From positions 30,124,177-30,188,176 of the forward strand of contig OX421964.1 in the NCBI GenBank assembly GCA_949128115.1: 64,000 bases of DNA, written 5' to 3'. The translations under genes were made by a program, and so were the position numbers. The notes under the pieces were generated by a model. That model was not told the DNA's origin, ran no database searches, and saw only the letters and a program-made list of their open reading frames with translations. Positions 1 to 11,118 of the stretch are shown in pieces; the first letter of the stretch is position 1, and each line of letters opens with the position of its first letter. The stretch is from Anaspis maculata (taxonomy: Eukaryota; Arthropoda; Insecta; Coleoptera; Scraptiidae).

Positions 1-205
1 ATCATTTTGGCTTTGTTTGAGTTAGAGTTTTTCTTATTTATGTTACTTATCATATTACTTTGTGTTTAGTTGATCCGATTGTCTCAATACTTCCAGGTTG
101 TTAATTTTCTTTTTTTATTTTGGGTTGCAGAGTCCACACTCTTGCTATAGAACTGTACATAGTTTTTGTAAGCAATAAATATTATTTATTTATTTATTTA
201 TTTAG
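1..205 (+). repeat. Possible 3' tail of an old LINE, ending in (ATTT)n
   Basis: T-rich DNA runs into an AATAAA-like signal at about 175-180, followed directly by an ATTT tetranucleotide run (about 181-204). Simple-repeat tails directly after AATAAA are typical of insect non-LTR elements, and the LINE at 47.1-47.3 kb has the same arrangement with a TAT/ATT tail. No coding part is in the window, so the assignment rests on layout only. Confidence 0.3.
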
Positions 206-1970
206 CAGTATTTATGCAAATCAAATCTGGGCGAACATCTCACGCGAATTTTTTTTCCATGGAATAAAATATTTAACCTTTTTTGCACGACAAGGAGTTT
301 ATAAGCATAAGGTTGAGTTTCCCAAAAAGAACCCCTTGAGCAATGCAAAGAAAATTCAGTGTCGTTTCGAAAACACTTCAAGATAGAAAGGAACATAACA
401 TCATTTTTGCAGGCTGTTTGATTAGAGGCTCATTGCAACAAACTGTATACATACCTGATTATAGGTGGAGTTGCGTGAAGTTATATAACTCAACGTGAAG
501 GAGAGCTGCTGTATAAGTCTGTAAGTCCCAAACTACACCACCGGCCGGATAAAAAATTAATGGAATGTATACACTCAATTGTTTTGTAAATTATTTGATC
601 GATAATTGAAATAATGGCTATAAATTCGAAAGACCAAGACAAAACTCAGTAAACAACAATCTCTCTCTCTATGTACAGTTAGATAATCGAAATTTCTCTT
701 CGTACCAAAAAATGAAAAATGGGCAAGAAGGAAGAAAGGGTTGAAATCAAAACTCGACGAAGAATTAATTAATTATGCCGGGAATTAAACTCAAGTGCGT
801 TAGGGAACGGGTTCAACAATAGTTCTGAAGATAAGGAAGAATGCGAAACGGAACTAATATGGAAGGGTTGAACTAATTCGTCGTAGGGTTTTCGCACGTA
901 ATTAGGGTGTATTTTCTTGCAGAAGCCGAATGTAAACTTAACTGATTCCTAACGCTAGCTGATGCCAGCACGTCTGGAAATTATGTAATGAACAATTAAA
1001 GTTGAATTAACTTGAAATAAAGGTGAGGTGTGGTTAAATGACTTTGTTTAACACTTGTTCAAATCATCCTCTTTTAAAGAACGTGAGGTTACTATAGTTT
1101 GATTGAGGTATTGGCGCGACGTGAAGTTGAGGTAGGTGGAAAATTGATTTAAATGACTTAGGTAAATGTAATTGAAATCTACGGCACAACAAAACATGAT
1201 GTAGGGGCAAACTAGACGTATCACAGCTAATCAAAATAATTTAGGGAAAGGGGGTTTCTCACAACACTGACCTAGAGTCTAACGGCGTTTTCAAATCACC
1301 AGAATCGAACTAGTTCAGCTCTGAATGGACATGCGCAGTTCGTCAAACCAATTTTTTGCAGGTTCGTTTGACTTGCGCATGTGCGAAGTGTATATACACC
1401 CAATGCAGGGTATTTTCTCGGTTCAGTCAAATTTTTCATGATTGAAATTGTGTAATGATATTGAAATTATGCGTGTATACACTCCGCGCATGCTATGTAG
1501 GAACCTAATTGCCCCGGTCGAGAGTGGAGCGAAGCATCACAGAAGAAAAATTCTGATGACGTTTCAGGACCCACTCCACGTTCAATCGCACGCGGTACTC
1601 CCAAAGAACGGTTTCGGGTATGTTTTGCTGGGAACTGATGAGCGGTTTGGTGGGAGTCCTAGCACCTTCACCTTTCAGGAGCCCCCGAGCCCCCTTCCGG
1701 TGAAAATTCGGCGTGGCTCCACCTCTTATCTGAAAGAGAGGCTCATTCCAAATAGGAGTAGGTGTACCAAATTTCATGCTTTCATCACCATTTGCAAGGT
1801 CCATCCCGATTCTGGCTCCTAGCGCCCGCACATAGCCAAATAAACGGAGGTTGAGGTTCAACAAGGGATTCTTGTGATTTTTTTGACAATTTGTCTTCTA
1901 AAATAGCTCAACACTGTGGTTTATATTTGTATTCAGAATAAAAAAACTACATCGATGGCAATTAGAATAC
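206..1970. other. Unassigned DNA, no gene recognised
   Basis: The overlapping reading frames at about 1442-1864 on both strands match no family I know and lie in a locally GC-richer patch. The only structure noticed is an imperfect inverted repeat at about 1329-1382, with arms around the ATGCGCA motif and the GTCAAAC motif. Confidence 0.4.
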
Positions 1971-1971
1971 A

Positions 1972-2013
1972 CAGGGTGTGGTATCAACAAAAGAAGTTTT
2001 TGGCGACACCCTG
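1972..2013. repeat. Tiny inverted-terminus unit (CAGGGTGT...ACACCCTG)
   Basis: A 42-bp segment begins CAGGGTGT and ends ACACCCTG, the same terminal motif seen on the TA-flanked elements elsewhere in this window. The right flank is TA but the left flank is CA, and the interior has no other symmetry. It may be a deletion relic of a MITE. Confidence 0.3.
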
Positions 2014-2039
2014 TATATTGAAAGTTTTTCCCCTTATCG

Positions 2040-2199
2040 GCCTGCACTGGCCATAGGAGTTTTTGCCCTTCATTATAACCGATACATATACAGGAAAATT
2101 GCAGATTGGACAACACAGTCAGACATTCCCGGGAATTGAACCCGGAGCCACCATGGTCGCAGGCAGGGCAGCCGCTCAACCACCTGCGCCACGGGGCCG
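2040..2199 (-). repeat. tRNA-derived SINE (head region)
   Basis: On the minus strand the segment starts with a tRNA-like 5' half. A box A-like sequence lies at 2172-2191 (TGGCGCAGGTGGTTGAGCGG), and a canonical box B (GGTTCAATTCC) at 2132-2142. The spacing suits an RNA polymerase III internal promoter. The 5' acceptor-stem strand GGCCCCG has no complementary 3' strand after the T arm, so this is not a functional tRNA. The sequence runs on into an unrelated body to about 2040. The body end and any target duplication could not be fixed. Confidence 0.6.
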
Positions 2200-2204
2200 T
2201 CAAA

Positions 2205-4542
2205 CGTGATCAGCCTGTATGTACATATTATTACAGTCTGTTTCTGAACTAGGGAGAATAATTATAAATTTAAATTCGTCGCTCCAAAATTGACATCGGT
2301 TATTGGATAGAACCAAGTCGTTTCCACAAAGCAACATATCAAATGCAAAGCTATTCTAGACATTGAAGTTTTTACCTGATGCAACAATGCAAACATTAGT
2401 GAACAAGAACGACTAAACGATGAGATTTCATGACTAGATTCCAACTCTTGATATCTGAATCGGAACTGTGGAATAATAATATAAATTACATAATTTTAGA
2501 TGAGTGTATAGGAACAATTCCGTTCATTACGTTTTCTTTTATATAATGGGAATTCGAACAAACGAGAAAAGTCAAACGCTTTAACAGTTTTGTCTCTTTG
2601 AAAGTGAGACTCGTTTGAATTCCGTCTTCCCCGAATGAAGAATGGGCCTTAGAATCATTGTGAAAGGTATTATCACGCGTTTTCTGTAGCGTATCCATAA
2701 GAAAACACATATGTCGGTGGTCGGTGGATGATAATTGTGGCGGAAAAGCTCGAAAATGTCAATTTAGCAGAAAATAAATTTAATAGACTTCTGGAATTCT
2801 GGATAGTCAAGTAGCGTGCGGGTTTCAAACCATCATACTTGTGTGATATTTGGTATGAGGTACTTTTGAGGTGTCAAGTGGAACATGTAGAAAACGTCAG
2901 TATCATCGGTGGTCATAGGAAAACGCTAATTCCTAGCGCAAATATGAAATTCCACGACCACCAAAAATGTTGTTCTATTTTATTTGTGCTACATATTAAA
3001 ACTCGTCAATCGAGTGACATACTTCAATAACAATACTTGAAGTCAATTTTGACAATTATATATAATGGTTTTTTTATATAATGGTTTTTCAACTCATCAT
3101 TCACTTTGTAACTCGTGGGTTACACATTATCATAATTGATTCACCTTTATCAGGTGCCTTGTCTTGGTTTTTTTCCCCCGGAAACTACGTACCTCCCGTA
3201 TTACTGATGTAGGTAGACGTCTGCATTTTCTCCCTGCTCAAGGCATTCTCAAGGACAAAGCTCGTATTACATCGATATAATAGAGCATTTTTTTCTTCTG
3301 CTAAGTGGCTGATAAAACCATAGGAGATGTTATACAAAACGCAATATCCGGTGTCAGTCATTAAGACCTTGTTAGTTTTGTTGACAGTAAATTAGTGCAT
3401 ACTAATTTGAGTACCAAGAGCCATACTTACGACGTTTATGCTCTCCACATCCGTAGAATATTTCGAGCAGACGTTTATTCAATTATCAGAGCTTTTGCTT
3501 CTTTTTCAATTCTCGCCTGCGATAATGCGCTCCTTGTTTGTATCTAATCCACTTATATCTTAGTGCCAACAATGCCGCTGTAATGCACAAGAAGGAGGAA
3601 GAAAGCTCCAACATAAAACGGGGGCGCCAATTTCGATAATGCATCCGCGAATTAAAAAACCCGAACCAATGATGATCGCGTCCTCCCGGGGAGCACCCAT
3701 CGCGCAGGAGACAATGGCACGGGCCAAATTACAATAAAAGCGGAACGACCCGCCATCGGTGCCGTGGCATCAGCGCCCCTTTCGTCTTTTAAATTGGGGC
3801 CCCATTAGAGCTTCCCCGGGCGCGCGCGCCAATGTTCCGCCAAAAATTAAGCTACACGTAATTGCATAATCCAAACACACCGGGAGCATTCCAAAACAAG
3901 AGTCTTATTTAGTAAGTGGAGAGGACTGCGGGCATTAATTTTTATTGATACCGAGTCCCGAAATTGGAATTTCGACGAGCCGAGCTCCTCTCCTGCTAAG
4001 GCTAACCCTTAACCGCGCTCTCCGGATGCGGGAGTAGCAAGGGGGAAGCAGAGATGTGGAAGGAGGAGGCGAGGAAGATGCTCGGAATTGTCGCGAAACT
4101 TTTATTGAAACTGCGCGCGGACAACTTAAAAGTAATTCCGAGATCGCCAATTACGCGTCTCCCAGATAATTTCCAACTCTGCTGACAGATTTCTGAGGAG
4201 AGTTTCGGTGGGCGTTGATGGCGGCGGTGATATTGCTTGGCTAGACAGTTATCCGATAAGATTTTGCCGAAGCTTTATTTCTCTCGAGTGCGCCCCAGAA
4301 ACTGCATCAATCGATGATGGCGGGGGTTGGTCGTCAGCACAAAGTTCTAGTGCACTTTTGTATACCTTACTTAGTCGTTCGGCCAAGTTACACGGACCGA
4401 TTTTCGGATTTTCACTTGAGCAAAGTTTGTATCCTGATCGAACCTGAACTGAAAGCAAGAATAACACTATACAATACTCCCAGTCCCAGACATCTCCGAA
4501 AAAATTGAACTGAATTCCGAATACTTAAATCAGGACCATTGT
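2205..4542. other. Unassigned DNA, no gene recognised
   Basis: No supportable gene. A short direct duplication of TATATAATGGTTTTT occurs at about 3059-3092. The stretch 3600-4250 is clearly GC-richer than its surroundings and shows no repeat copy elsewhere in the window, so it may be single-copy host DNA, but I see no coding signal in it. Confidence 0.4.
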
Positions 4543-4544
4543 AC

Positions 4545-4565
4545 AGGGTGTCCAAAGTTTAAGTG
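4545..4565 (+). repeat. Orphan CAGGGTGTCC element terminus
   Basis: TA followed by CAGGGTGTCC at 4543-4554 matches the terminal motif of the TA-flanked elements in this window. No matching inverted end was found within the next kilobase, so this is probably one end of a truncated or decayed copy. Nothing recognisable follows up to about 5350. Confidence 0.3.
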
Positions 4566-5350
4566 CGAAAACTTGGCCAATCGATGAAGAATCGAAAAAT
4601 TAGTAGATCGCACCCAAGACACATGCTGTTCAAAAATGCAAGATATGTATTTAACGGAAATGTAGATTTTTAAAGCAGGGATAGAAAATTGTTTTCCATC
4701 ATTCTAGATGCTTGAAATCCTAATTCGCTTGAGAAAAACCAGTGGCTCAAAAACTGAGGGAGTCGACCCCTTTTCGTCTCTCAACTTTTAAAATGGATTT
4801 TCCACAATGGGGTACCTTTCAGAATTCTGCGTTTATATGTCTAGAAAAGGTCTCACTTGAAAATTTTGAATCGATGCTTCGTTTTTGGGATATTCAAAAA
4901 CACACGTTAGGAAACCTTCAAGTATCTGAAGTTCAGTTTTGATCGGCAAAAGTAGCGGAACAATTCTTCAAAATTCTCTCAGCAACCCAATCATTTGAAA
5001 GATTTTTGCACCGCATGCGTCTTGTTTGGAACAATTCCAATGTGTCCCCAATCTCTACATCTGGTGGAGGATTGTTCTTATCACCTAATTTTTGAGCATG
5101 TGATGTCTTTTCGCAACATTCGTAGTAAAGCGTGGGGACTATTGGAATTTTTTGGTACATACCCACTGGTTTCAAGTGTCAAGCTATAGCCCACATATCA
5201 GCCTCCCTCAAGCACCAACATATTTTAGACTCATGTAACTTTACGAGTTCTCCTGATTGCAAGTCCAGACTCAACTTCTCTTCGCGCCAAGAAAATAACC
5301 AAAACCAGACAGAAGGGTGTGATTCGAGAGCAGAGGCGTTCCTTCTATTA

Positions 5351-5555
5351 GCCCGTCCACAATGATGTTAATGTTAACGTAATGTTATCGGCAATGCTAA
5401 TGTTAGCATTTCAAAGCAACGAGTTCCAATGGGTAATGCTTACCACTGCCACTAACATGATTGTGAACGTCACCATTTGAAACTCATTGCTTTGAATGCT
5501 AACATTACCATTGCCGGATAACATTACGTTAACATTTACATCATTGTGGATGGCC
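5351..5555. mobile_element. Hairpin MITE, about 200 bp
   Basis: The arms at 5351-5432 and about 5481-5555 are inverted copies of each other, including an extended tract rich in AATGTTA, GTTAACG and GCTAACATT. They are separated by a loop of about 50 bp. The ends read GCCCGTCCACA / TGTGGATGGCC. No TA duplication is visible, and an 8-bp duplication is not convincing. The structure is that of a non-autonomous inverted-repeat element; the superfamily is undecided. Confidence 0.6.
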
Positions 5556-5924
5556 TCTACATCGTTCACGTAAGCTGGAAACTTTAATGATGGAGTAAAG
5601 CAGATCTGCACAATTGGCGGAGGCGCAGACATTACAGAGCACGCCGGTATACACGCGAATCTGATGGTCCACGCGAGTCTGCATCAATCTCACTGGATAT
5701 GGCAAAATGTTCCCGAAGGTAACCGTCGGAGTATATACGCACAGACGAGCCGACCGCCACCAGATTTAAATTCACAATGACAACGAGCAAGTGATTCGTG
5801 CTCGTGGTACTATACCGTTTCAACTTCAAACTGGGAGTAATCAATTTGATACTGGGAGTAGGTAATCGATTTCAAATTAGTACCACACAACTTCAAATTG
5901 AGCGATTATCAATTCAAAGTTAGT
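5556..5924. other. Unassigned DNA, no gene recognised
   Basis: Contains several scattered CTTCAAA and TTCAAATT motifs just outside the large inverted-repeat element that follows. No gene or clear repeat boundary was found. Confidence 0.3.
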
Positions 5925-6102
5925 TAAGTCTTATTTCAGCGAGTAACCATTAATGACCGGTGATCTCTGGTTACAAGATTTGACATTTTAGCGAGGATTG
6001 GTTATAAGCGGTAAAGGAAGTGCCGCCATTTTGATATTATCACCGGTTATAGATTTCATAACCTGGTCATGTCGATGGTTATTGCCGTTGCGTTGGTGAC
6101 AA

Positions 6103-6645
6103 ATGATACATCAGAATTTTGATAGCAGCAAAAAAAAAAGTCACAGAATGACACGATTGATTGTCCATGTCTACATTGCGAAGAAAGATTCAAACAGAAA
6201 AGAACTGCACCACCATATTCGCCAAGCTCATAGAAGAGGCTCTAGGTCGCCCTTAACGGCAAATCAATCAAATTTTCAAGGCAATCAACCACCAAGCAGT
6301 GAACATCCGAGAGAAGCATCTGGCACACTTATGTTTGAATTCTGTCGGTGAATCTGATGGAATCTGGCATAGAAGATAAGAGAAAATCATTCAATCACAC
6401 GGCAGACAATATGATCTACCAAACGGAAGCAAAAGTTGTCAGTTTGTCGCACTTTAGCTGAGGAAATCGAGGCCCTTGTCCAATGGAAACGTGATCACCC
6501 TTCAGAGCGAGTCCCAATCTCCATCAACGTCACTCTCCAACGCGACAGCATGATAAAACAAGCCAAGAATATCCGACAGCTTCTTCAACGTTTCTATGCA
6601 GACCACGCAGACGACTGTCGGCTCAAGGACCGTTCAACAAATTGA
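6103..6645 (+). other. Unidentified insertion in the left arm with two short reading frames
   Basis: This stretch has no partner in the right arm, so it is probably an insertion. It holds open frames at 6103-6351 (82 codons) and 6436-6645 (69 codons). The second contains a charged, helix-prone stretch (AEEIEALVQWKRDH). I do not recognise either frame, and no start context, splice site or homologous copy in the window supports them as genes. They could be parts of a decayed element gene. Confidence 0.2.
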
Positions 6646-6654
6646 GAGAATTGG

Positions 6655-7040
6655 CGGGACGGTAATTGTCCAATAAGCGGTGAAACGTTAAAAATTGATA
6701 TTTTTGCTGGCGAAAAAGCACAACTTGATTGATTTTACCTTATAACACGATTCCGATGTCGGAACGAGGTTTTTTCTACTAGAAGTGAGTATTTTTTTCC
6801 TAACCGCAAAAGTTTCAGCACATACCATACAATTACCACGGAGTAACAGTATAGTATCCGGTGAAACGTCAAAAATTCGTTATTTATTATGAACAAGGAC
6901 ACTATTCGATAGATTTAACTTTCCGAACTTTCCGAATAGAACACAATTCCGATGTCGGAGCTAGCCACTTCTCACTAGTTTTTGAACGATCAAATTATTC
7001 ATTCTAAATTATACAAGTTTTCTGGAACGTCACTGTTCCA
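6655..7040 (+). repeat. Left subterminal repeat pair (about 180-bp units)
   Basis: Two diverged copies lie about 180 bp apart, each with CGGTGAAACGT near the start (about 6678 and 6859) and ATTCCGATGTCGG near the middle (about 6752 and 6948). They pair in inverted orientation with two copies at about 9930-10225. Repeated subterminal motifs of this kind often serve as transposase-binding sites in DNA transposons; that role is inferred. Confidence 0.6.
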
Positions 7041-7291
7041 CGTCAAAAATTCACGAGTGACAGTATATAAATGGTGCTCAATGAAAAACACCGATTAAGG
7101 ATAGTTGCTTTGATTCCAGTTTTCCTTCTTAAACCAACGTTCCTACATAATTATAGTTATAAGATTTGCTTCAAGCGAGACTTCAACTCTGGACAATTCT
7201 TTGCTGAAAAATTCTTTGCTGGACAATTCTTTCCGCAGACCATTCTTTGTCGGACATGGTACAGTGTAGATATAATAAGAGTGGATTCTTC

Positions 7292-8345
7292 TCCGAATAA
7301 CACAAGGAGGCATGACGGGGCTCAAAGGGGGCTCCAAATGACACCTGAAGACACAATGGGGGTCAGAAGGGCTTAAAACGCTGCAATGTAGATTATAGGC
7401 GCAAGAGGGATAGGGTTCATTATATATCAAAGGGAGGCCTGATGGGGCTCAATGGGGCTCTAAACGACCCTTCGAGACAGAAGAGGACTTACCAGGGCTC
7501 CAAACGACACTTGAAGGCACAAAGGGGTTCAGCAGAGCTTGAAACGCTACAGTATACTAGACACAAGGGAGAATCAAACTCTGGATAACACAAGAAAGCC
7601 TGACGGGGCTCACTAGGGCTCTAAACATTTTTTGAGGCCCGAGTTGGAGCCACAAAGATACTTATCATGGCTTAAAGTCACTTGAAAAGGCAAAAGGGCT
7701 CAGCAGGTCTTTAAACGCTACAGTGTAGACTGTAGATAACGGGTGTTTTCTGAATCTGGCGTCCAAGTATGCTGTGCTCCAGCCGAAAAGGGCCTCATTC
7801 GGCCGGAGCACAGCATGCTTGACGCCAGATTTGAAAAAACACCCGTTACTTCGAATAACATAAGACAAGACGGGGCTCAATGGAGTTATAAGGAGGGTCC
7901 AAACGACACTTGAAGACACAAGAGAGCTCAGCAGGGCTTGAACCGCTACAATGTGGACACATGTAAGGATAGGGCTCTAAATATCATAAAAATACCTGAT
8001 GGGGCCCGTTATGGTTCCAAACACTGCTTGAAGAACACAAGGAAGTTCAGTATAGGTTTGCAAAAGATGCTTCAAGACACAGGTGGGTTTGAAGAGGCGG
8101 GGGGCACTGAGAAACCCAGGTAGGCACAAGAAAGATTCCTGAGGTTCTTTGATAGGGCTTCGAATGATACAAAAGAGCAAGATGAGGCCCAATGGGGCTA
8201 TATAGAGGCTGCAAACGACAGTTGAAGGCAAAATGGCGCTCAGTAGAGCTTAAAACGTTACAATTAAGGGTGGATACTGCTTTCAGTGACACCAGAAGGC
8301 AATACGGGGCTCAATAGGGTTCCAAATGACACACGAAGAGACAAC
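7292..8345 (+). repeat. Degenerate minisatellite, GGGGCTCAATGGGGCTC family
   Basis: At least seven diverged units recur about 120-270 bp apart (near 7309, 7436, 7598, 7863, 7997, 8179 and 8297). Each contains a variant of GACGGGGCTCAATGGGGCTC followed by AAACGACACTTGAAG. A further unit lies at about 9640-9770. Unit length varies, partly because a MITE sits in one unit (7739-7846). No open frame spans the array, so it is not read as coding repeats. Confidence 0.6.
7739..7846. mobile_element. 108-bp TA-flanked MITE inside the minisatellite
   Basis: Nearly complete hairpin: inverted arms of about 50 bp beginning ACGGGTGTTTT and ending AAAACACCCGT, with a short central spacer. TA at 7737-7738 and 7847-7848 flanks it. 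Other minisatellite units lack it at the equivalent position, which supports a real insertion. Confidence 0.8.
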
Positions 8346-8379
8346 AGGACGGAAAAAAGTAGGTCTGCAATTTTTAAAA

Positions 8380-8735
8380 GCTCAAGTATGTAATTCCTAG
8401 TGGTCCAGAAAACATTTTGGTGACAACGTATGTGGGTTTGTAACGATTACATACCTCGTTTTCGAAAAAATGAAGGTTGTAAAAATCAATGACCTAGGTA
8501 GGTAATAACGCTGATGGCTCAGGTATGTAATATCTGACGATCCAGAGAGCAGCAAAGAAGGGCGCAGGCATGTGATCGAGTAAAAAGCCAGGTATGTAAT
8601 ATTTAATGACCCAGGGAAGACTAGATAACGGCGCAAGTATGTAACCGCATAAGTTAGAGCCAGGTATGTAATATCTGATGATCCAGAGCGACGACTAGAT
8701 AGTGGCGCATGTTCCGCAGATTCGCTGATATACAT
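8380..8735 (+). repeat. Second tandem array, GGTATGTAATATCTGATGATCCAGAG family
   Basis: About four units with a period of roughly 70 bp, each with a variant of CAGGTATGTAATATCTGA followed by GATCCAGAG (clear at about 8519, 8590 and 8660, with a diverged one near 8387). A related pair with a period of about 85 bp lies at 9120-9250 and shares GGGTATGTAATTTCT and CGTCGCAGTCATTCAT. No coding potential seen. Confidence 0.6.
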
Positions 8736-9114
8736 TCAAAAGTAGGTGCCTACATGCACTATGCACATGGTCTTTTGGAACTTATCTGCCGAATAATGTT
8801 GTAAGGCACCAACTTGATAAGAATATGAAAATACCGGCTCCAAGCCAACTCATATCAAAATCTAATGAGAAATTCGTTGCGAGCTTTCACACTATAGCTA
8901 TGGTATGACAAATGCTTCAGTGTTTGTTCTGGAAGTGCTCACTGGTATTTGACTCCACTGGGTCATTGTATCTTTACTCGAAGACGATGCCTACCGGACT
9001 GACTGGCGTTGGCTTCAGTCTGGCCTTTGCTCCACAGCCGAACACGTGATTGGTAAAAATAATATCTGCCTAAATGTGGTCATTACATATCCCGGTCATC
9101 AGCTGAAAGAATTG

Positions 9115-9260
9115 CAAGTTGGGGTATGTAATTTCTAATGGTCCCAGGACTGTGTACGTCGCAGTCATTCATTGCAGACGGAATTGCAAGTCTGGGTATG
9201 TAATTTCTGATGCTACCAGGAGAGTGAGCGTCGCAGTCATTCATCGCACAAATATTATTG
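9115..9260 (+). repeat. Two-copy tandem repeat, about 85-bp period
   Basis: Two adjacent units share GGGTATGTAATTTCT and GTCGCAGTCATTCAT. They are related to the 8380-8735 array through the GTATGTAAT motif. Confidence 0.6.
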
Positions 9261-9929
9261 ATGGCAAGGAGTAGTCTTAGTTACAGACTTCAGGTATGTA
9301 ATAATTACAGCTTGGGTGCAGCACTGATTGAAGCCAACAATTGTCTGCATTTGTCGCTGACCTGTCTCTACATATTTTACCTACTTGAGTCAGTGATGGT
9401 CACTACCTGTCGGTTCGGAAAACAGTGAACTGTAATATTTGCTATCCTGGGGTGATACTGGATAATGCTGAAGGCAGTAGTTTCTTGAATTACTACCAAA
9501 AACTCAATAATTACTACCAAAGTTGATAAATATTGACCACCTGGATATTCACGTATTGAAATGGTTGGTAGCAATTCAGATATTTAATGACCTGAGCCTG
9601 TAACTCCTACAGATTTTCGCTAAAGCATTTTTCTCCGTGAGGGCTCAGCAGGGCTCAAAATGCTGCATTATAGATCCAAAGAAGGAAAGGGCCTCAAATA
9701 ACACAAAACGACATGATGGGGTTCAATAGGGCTCAGTGGGGCTCCAAACGACACTTAAAGACACAAGATGGGCCAAGATTAGGATTTCCTCTGAATTTTT
9801 CAGGTTGGGTGTCTCAACTGTCAATAAGTTCTTGAAGTTGCCATTTTGAAATCCAGTAGCGGCGTGCTACGTAAGTCATAAAACGCCAAAATTATAAAAA
9901 GATTATGAATAAGTAAAAATGAGCTTCCT

Positions 9930-10225
9930 GGGCAAAATACTTTGCTCCGACAGCGAAATTGGGTTTCTTGCAGTGAAATCTGTCTATTGGTACCTTTTCC
10001 CATCAAAAATTATGCTTTTTTGATATTTCACCGTTTACTGTACTAATACTCCGCGGTAATTGTTTGGTATGTGATGAAAGTTTCAAGGTTGGTGGAAGAA
10101 AACTTCTTGTGGAAAAAACTTCGCTCCGACATCGGAATCATGTTTCCTGAAGTGAAACCTATCGATTAGTGTCTTTTTTCATCAAAAATAGCGATTTTTT
10201 GACGTTTCACCGGATACTGTACTGT
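9930..10225 (-). repeat. Right subterminal repeat pair
   Basis: Inverted counterparts of the units at 6655-7040. TTTCACCG occurs at about 10027 and 10206, and the CCGAC-GCGAAATT and CCGACATCGGAATC variants at about 9947 and 10126. The spacing again is about 180 bp, so both arms were duplicated in the same way or copied from each other. Confidence 0.6.
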
Positions 10226-10752
10226 TACCCTGTGTATCCCGAAAACTTGATGCGGCAACGAAAATATTCAAAATAGTGAAAAGACAACGGTTTCTTGGGT
10301 ATGTAGGAGACGGGGATGAAAAGAAGAAATTTGTGTAAAACAAAGTACAAGAATGGACATCGCAAAGTTGAAAAAAGTTATGGCAAAAAAACTAGCGGAT
10401 CGATGGGGAAGAGTAAAGACCTCAGAATACTCTTAAGATCTTGGTTGAGAGCGCGGATCGCCTTTGCCGTCATCCTGGCATCAAACATGTGCATATGAGG
10501 AGCTAGACAACAATGGAGAGGATGTGACGACCTGATTGGATATGAAGATGGTGCAGCCATAGTGGTGGGAAGATAGAAAAAGGGATCCCTGGCTGAAAAC
10601 TGGAATTTTTAGAATATTTCACACTACTATTGATTGTATATCTATTTTCAATATATTTTATATATTTTGAACTCTGTTGAATATCTAGCAGCAGCAGCAC
10701 CCAACATAAAAGTATAAATGGAGCTTGAAGCAGGTTATTGTCTGTCTCGCTA

Positions 10753-10898
10753 CCCTCGGATTCCACCAAAATTTTAAGAGCAGATTAAATCTATCACGCT
10801 GATAGTTGCTATGCACCAGCCAATAAGAGGGCCAGTTGCTTAGTTACTATCAGAGTGATAAAGTTATCGCGTTGATAAAAGTTTGGCGGAGCCCGAGG
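10753..10898. mobile_element. Hairpin MITE family F, copy 1
   Basis: Imperfect hairpin between TA at 10751-10752 and TA at 10899-10900, with ends CCCTCGGATTCCACCAAA and TTTGGCGGAGCCCGAGG. Its interior (CCAATAAGAGGGCCAGTTGC, then ATCAGAGTGATAAAGTT) recurs at 56456-56597, giving two copies in the window. Confidence 0.7.
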
Positions 10899-11118
10899 TA
10901 GAAGTCTTATTATTGTAATTTAGCATGATCTACGAATTTTTACAGAATATCCAAGAAATTTCCAATTTTGACAGCACCGATGATAACCAAAGATAATGAC
11001 CGCTCCGTTTTAGCGAGATTTGTCAAATGTAAAAAATAACCGACAGCATACGTCAACCATCAGTAACCGGAGCATCATAACCGGTCATCAATGGTTATCT
11101 CGCTGAAATAAGACTCTA

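Larger units (their letters stand above)
5927..11116. mobile_element. 5.2-kb TA-flanked inverted-repeat element with minisatellite core
   Basis: The ends are inverted copies: AGTCTTATTTCAGCGAG on the left and CTCGCTGAAATAAGACTC on the right, both abutting TA (5925-5926 and 11117-11118). Arm similarity continues inward, interrupted by insertions at about 6100-6650 on the left and about 10240-10980 on the right. Each arm carries two copies of a unit of about 180 bp. The centre (about 7290-9770) is made of degenerate tandem repeats. No transposase reading frame was found, so this would be a non-autonomous element. The long arms make it foldback-like. Confidence 0.6.

Noticed and set aside
1442..1864. 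Overlapping open frames of 119-126 codons on opposite strands
   Set aside because: No recognisable domain, no second copy in the window, no splice or start support. They may reflect local composition.
2130..2199. Functional tRNA gene on the minus strand
   Set aside because: Boxes A and B are good, but the acceptor stem has no 3' partner and the sequence continues into unrelated DNA, so it is a SINE head.
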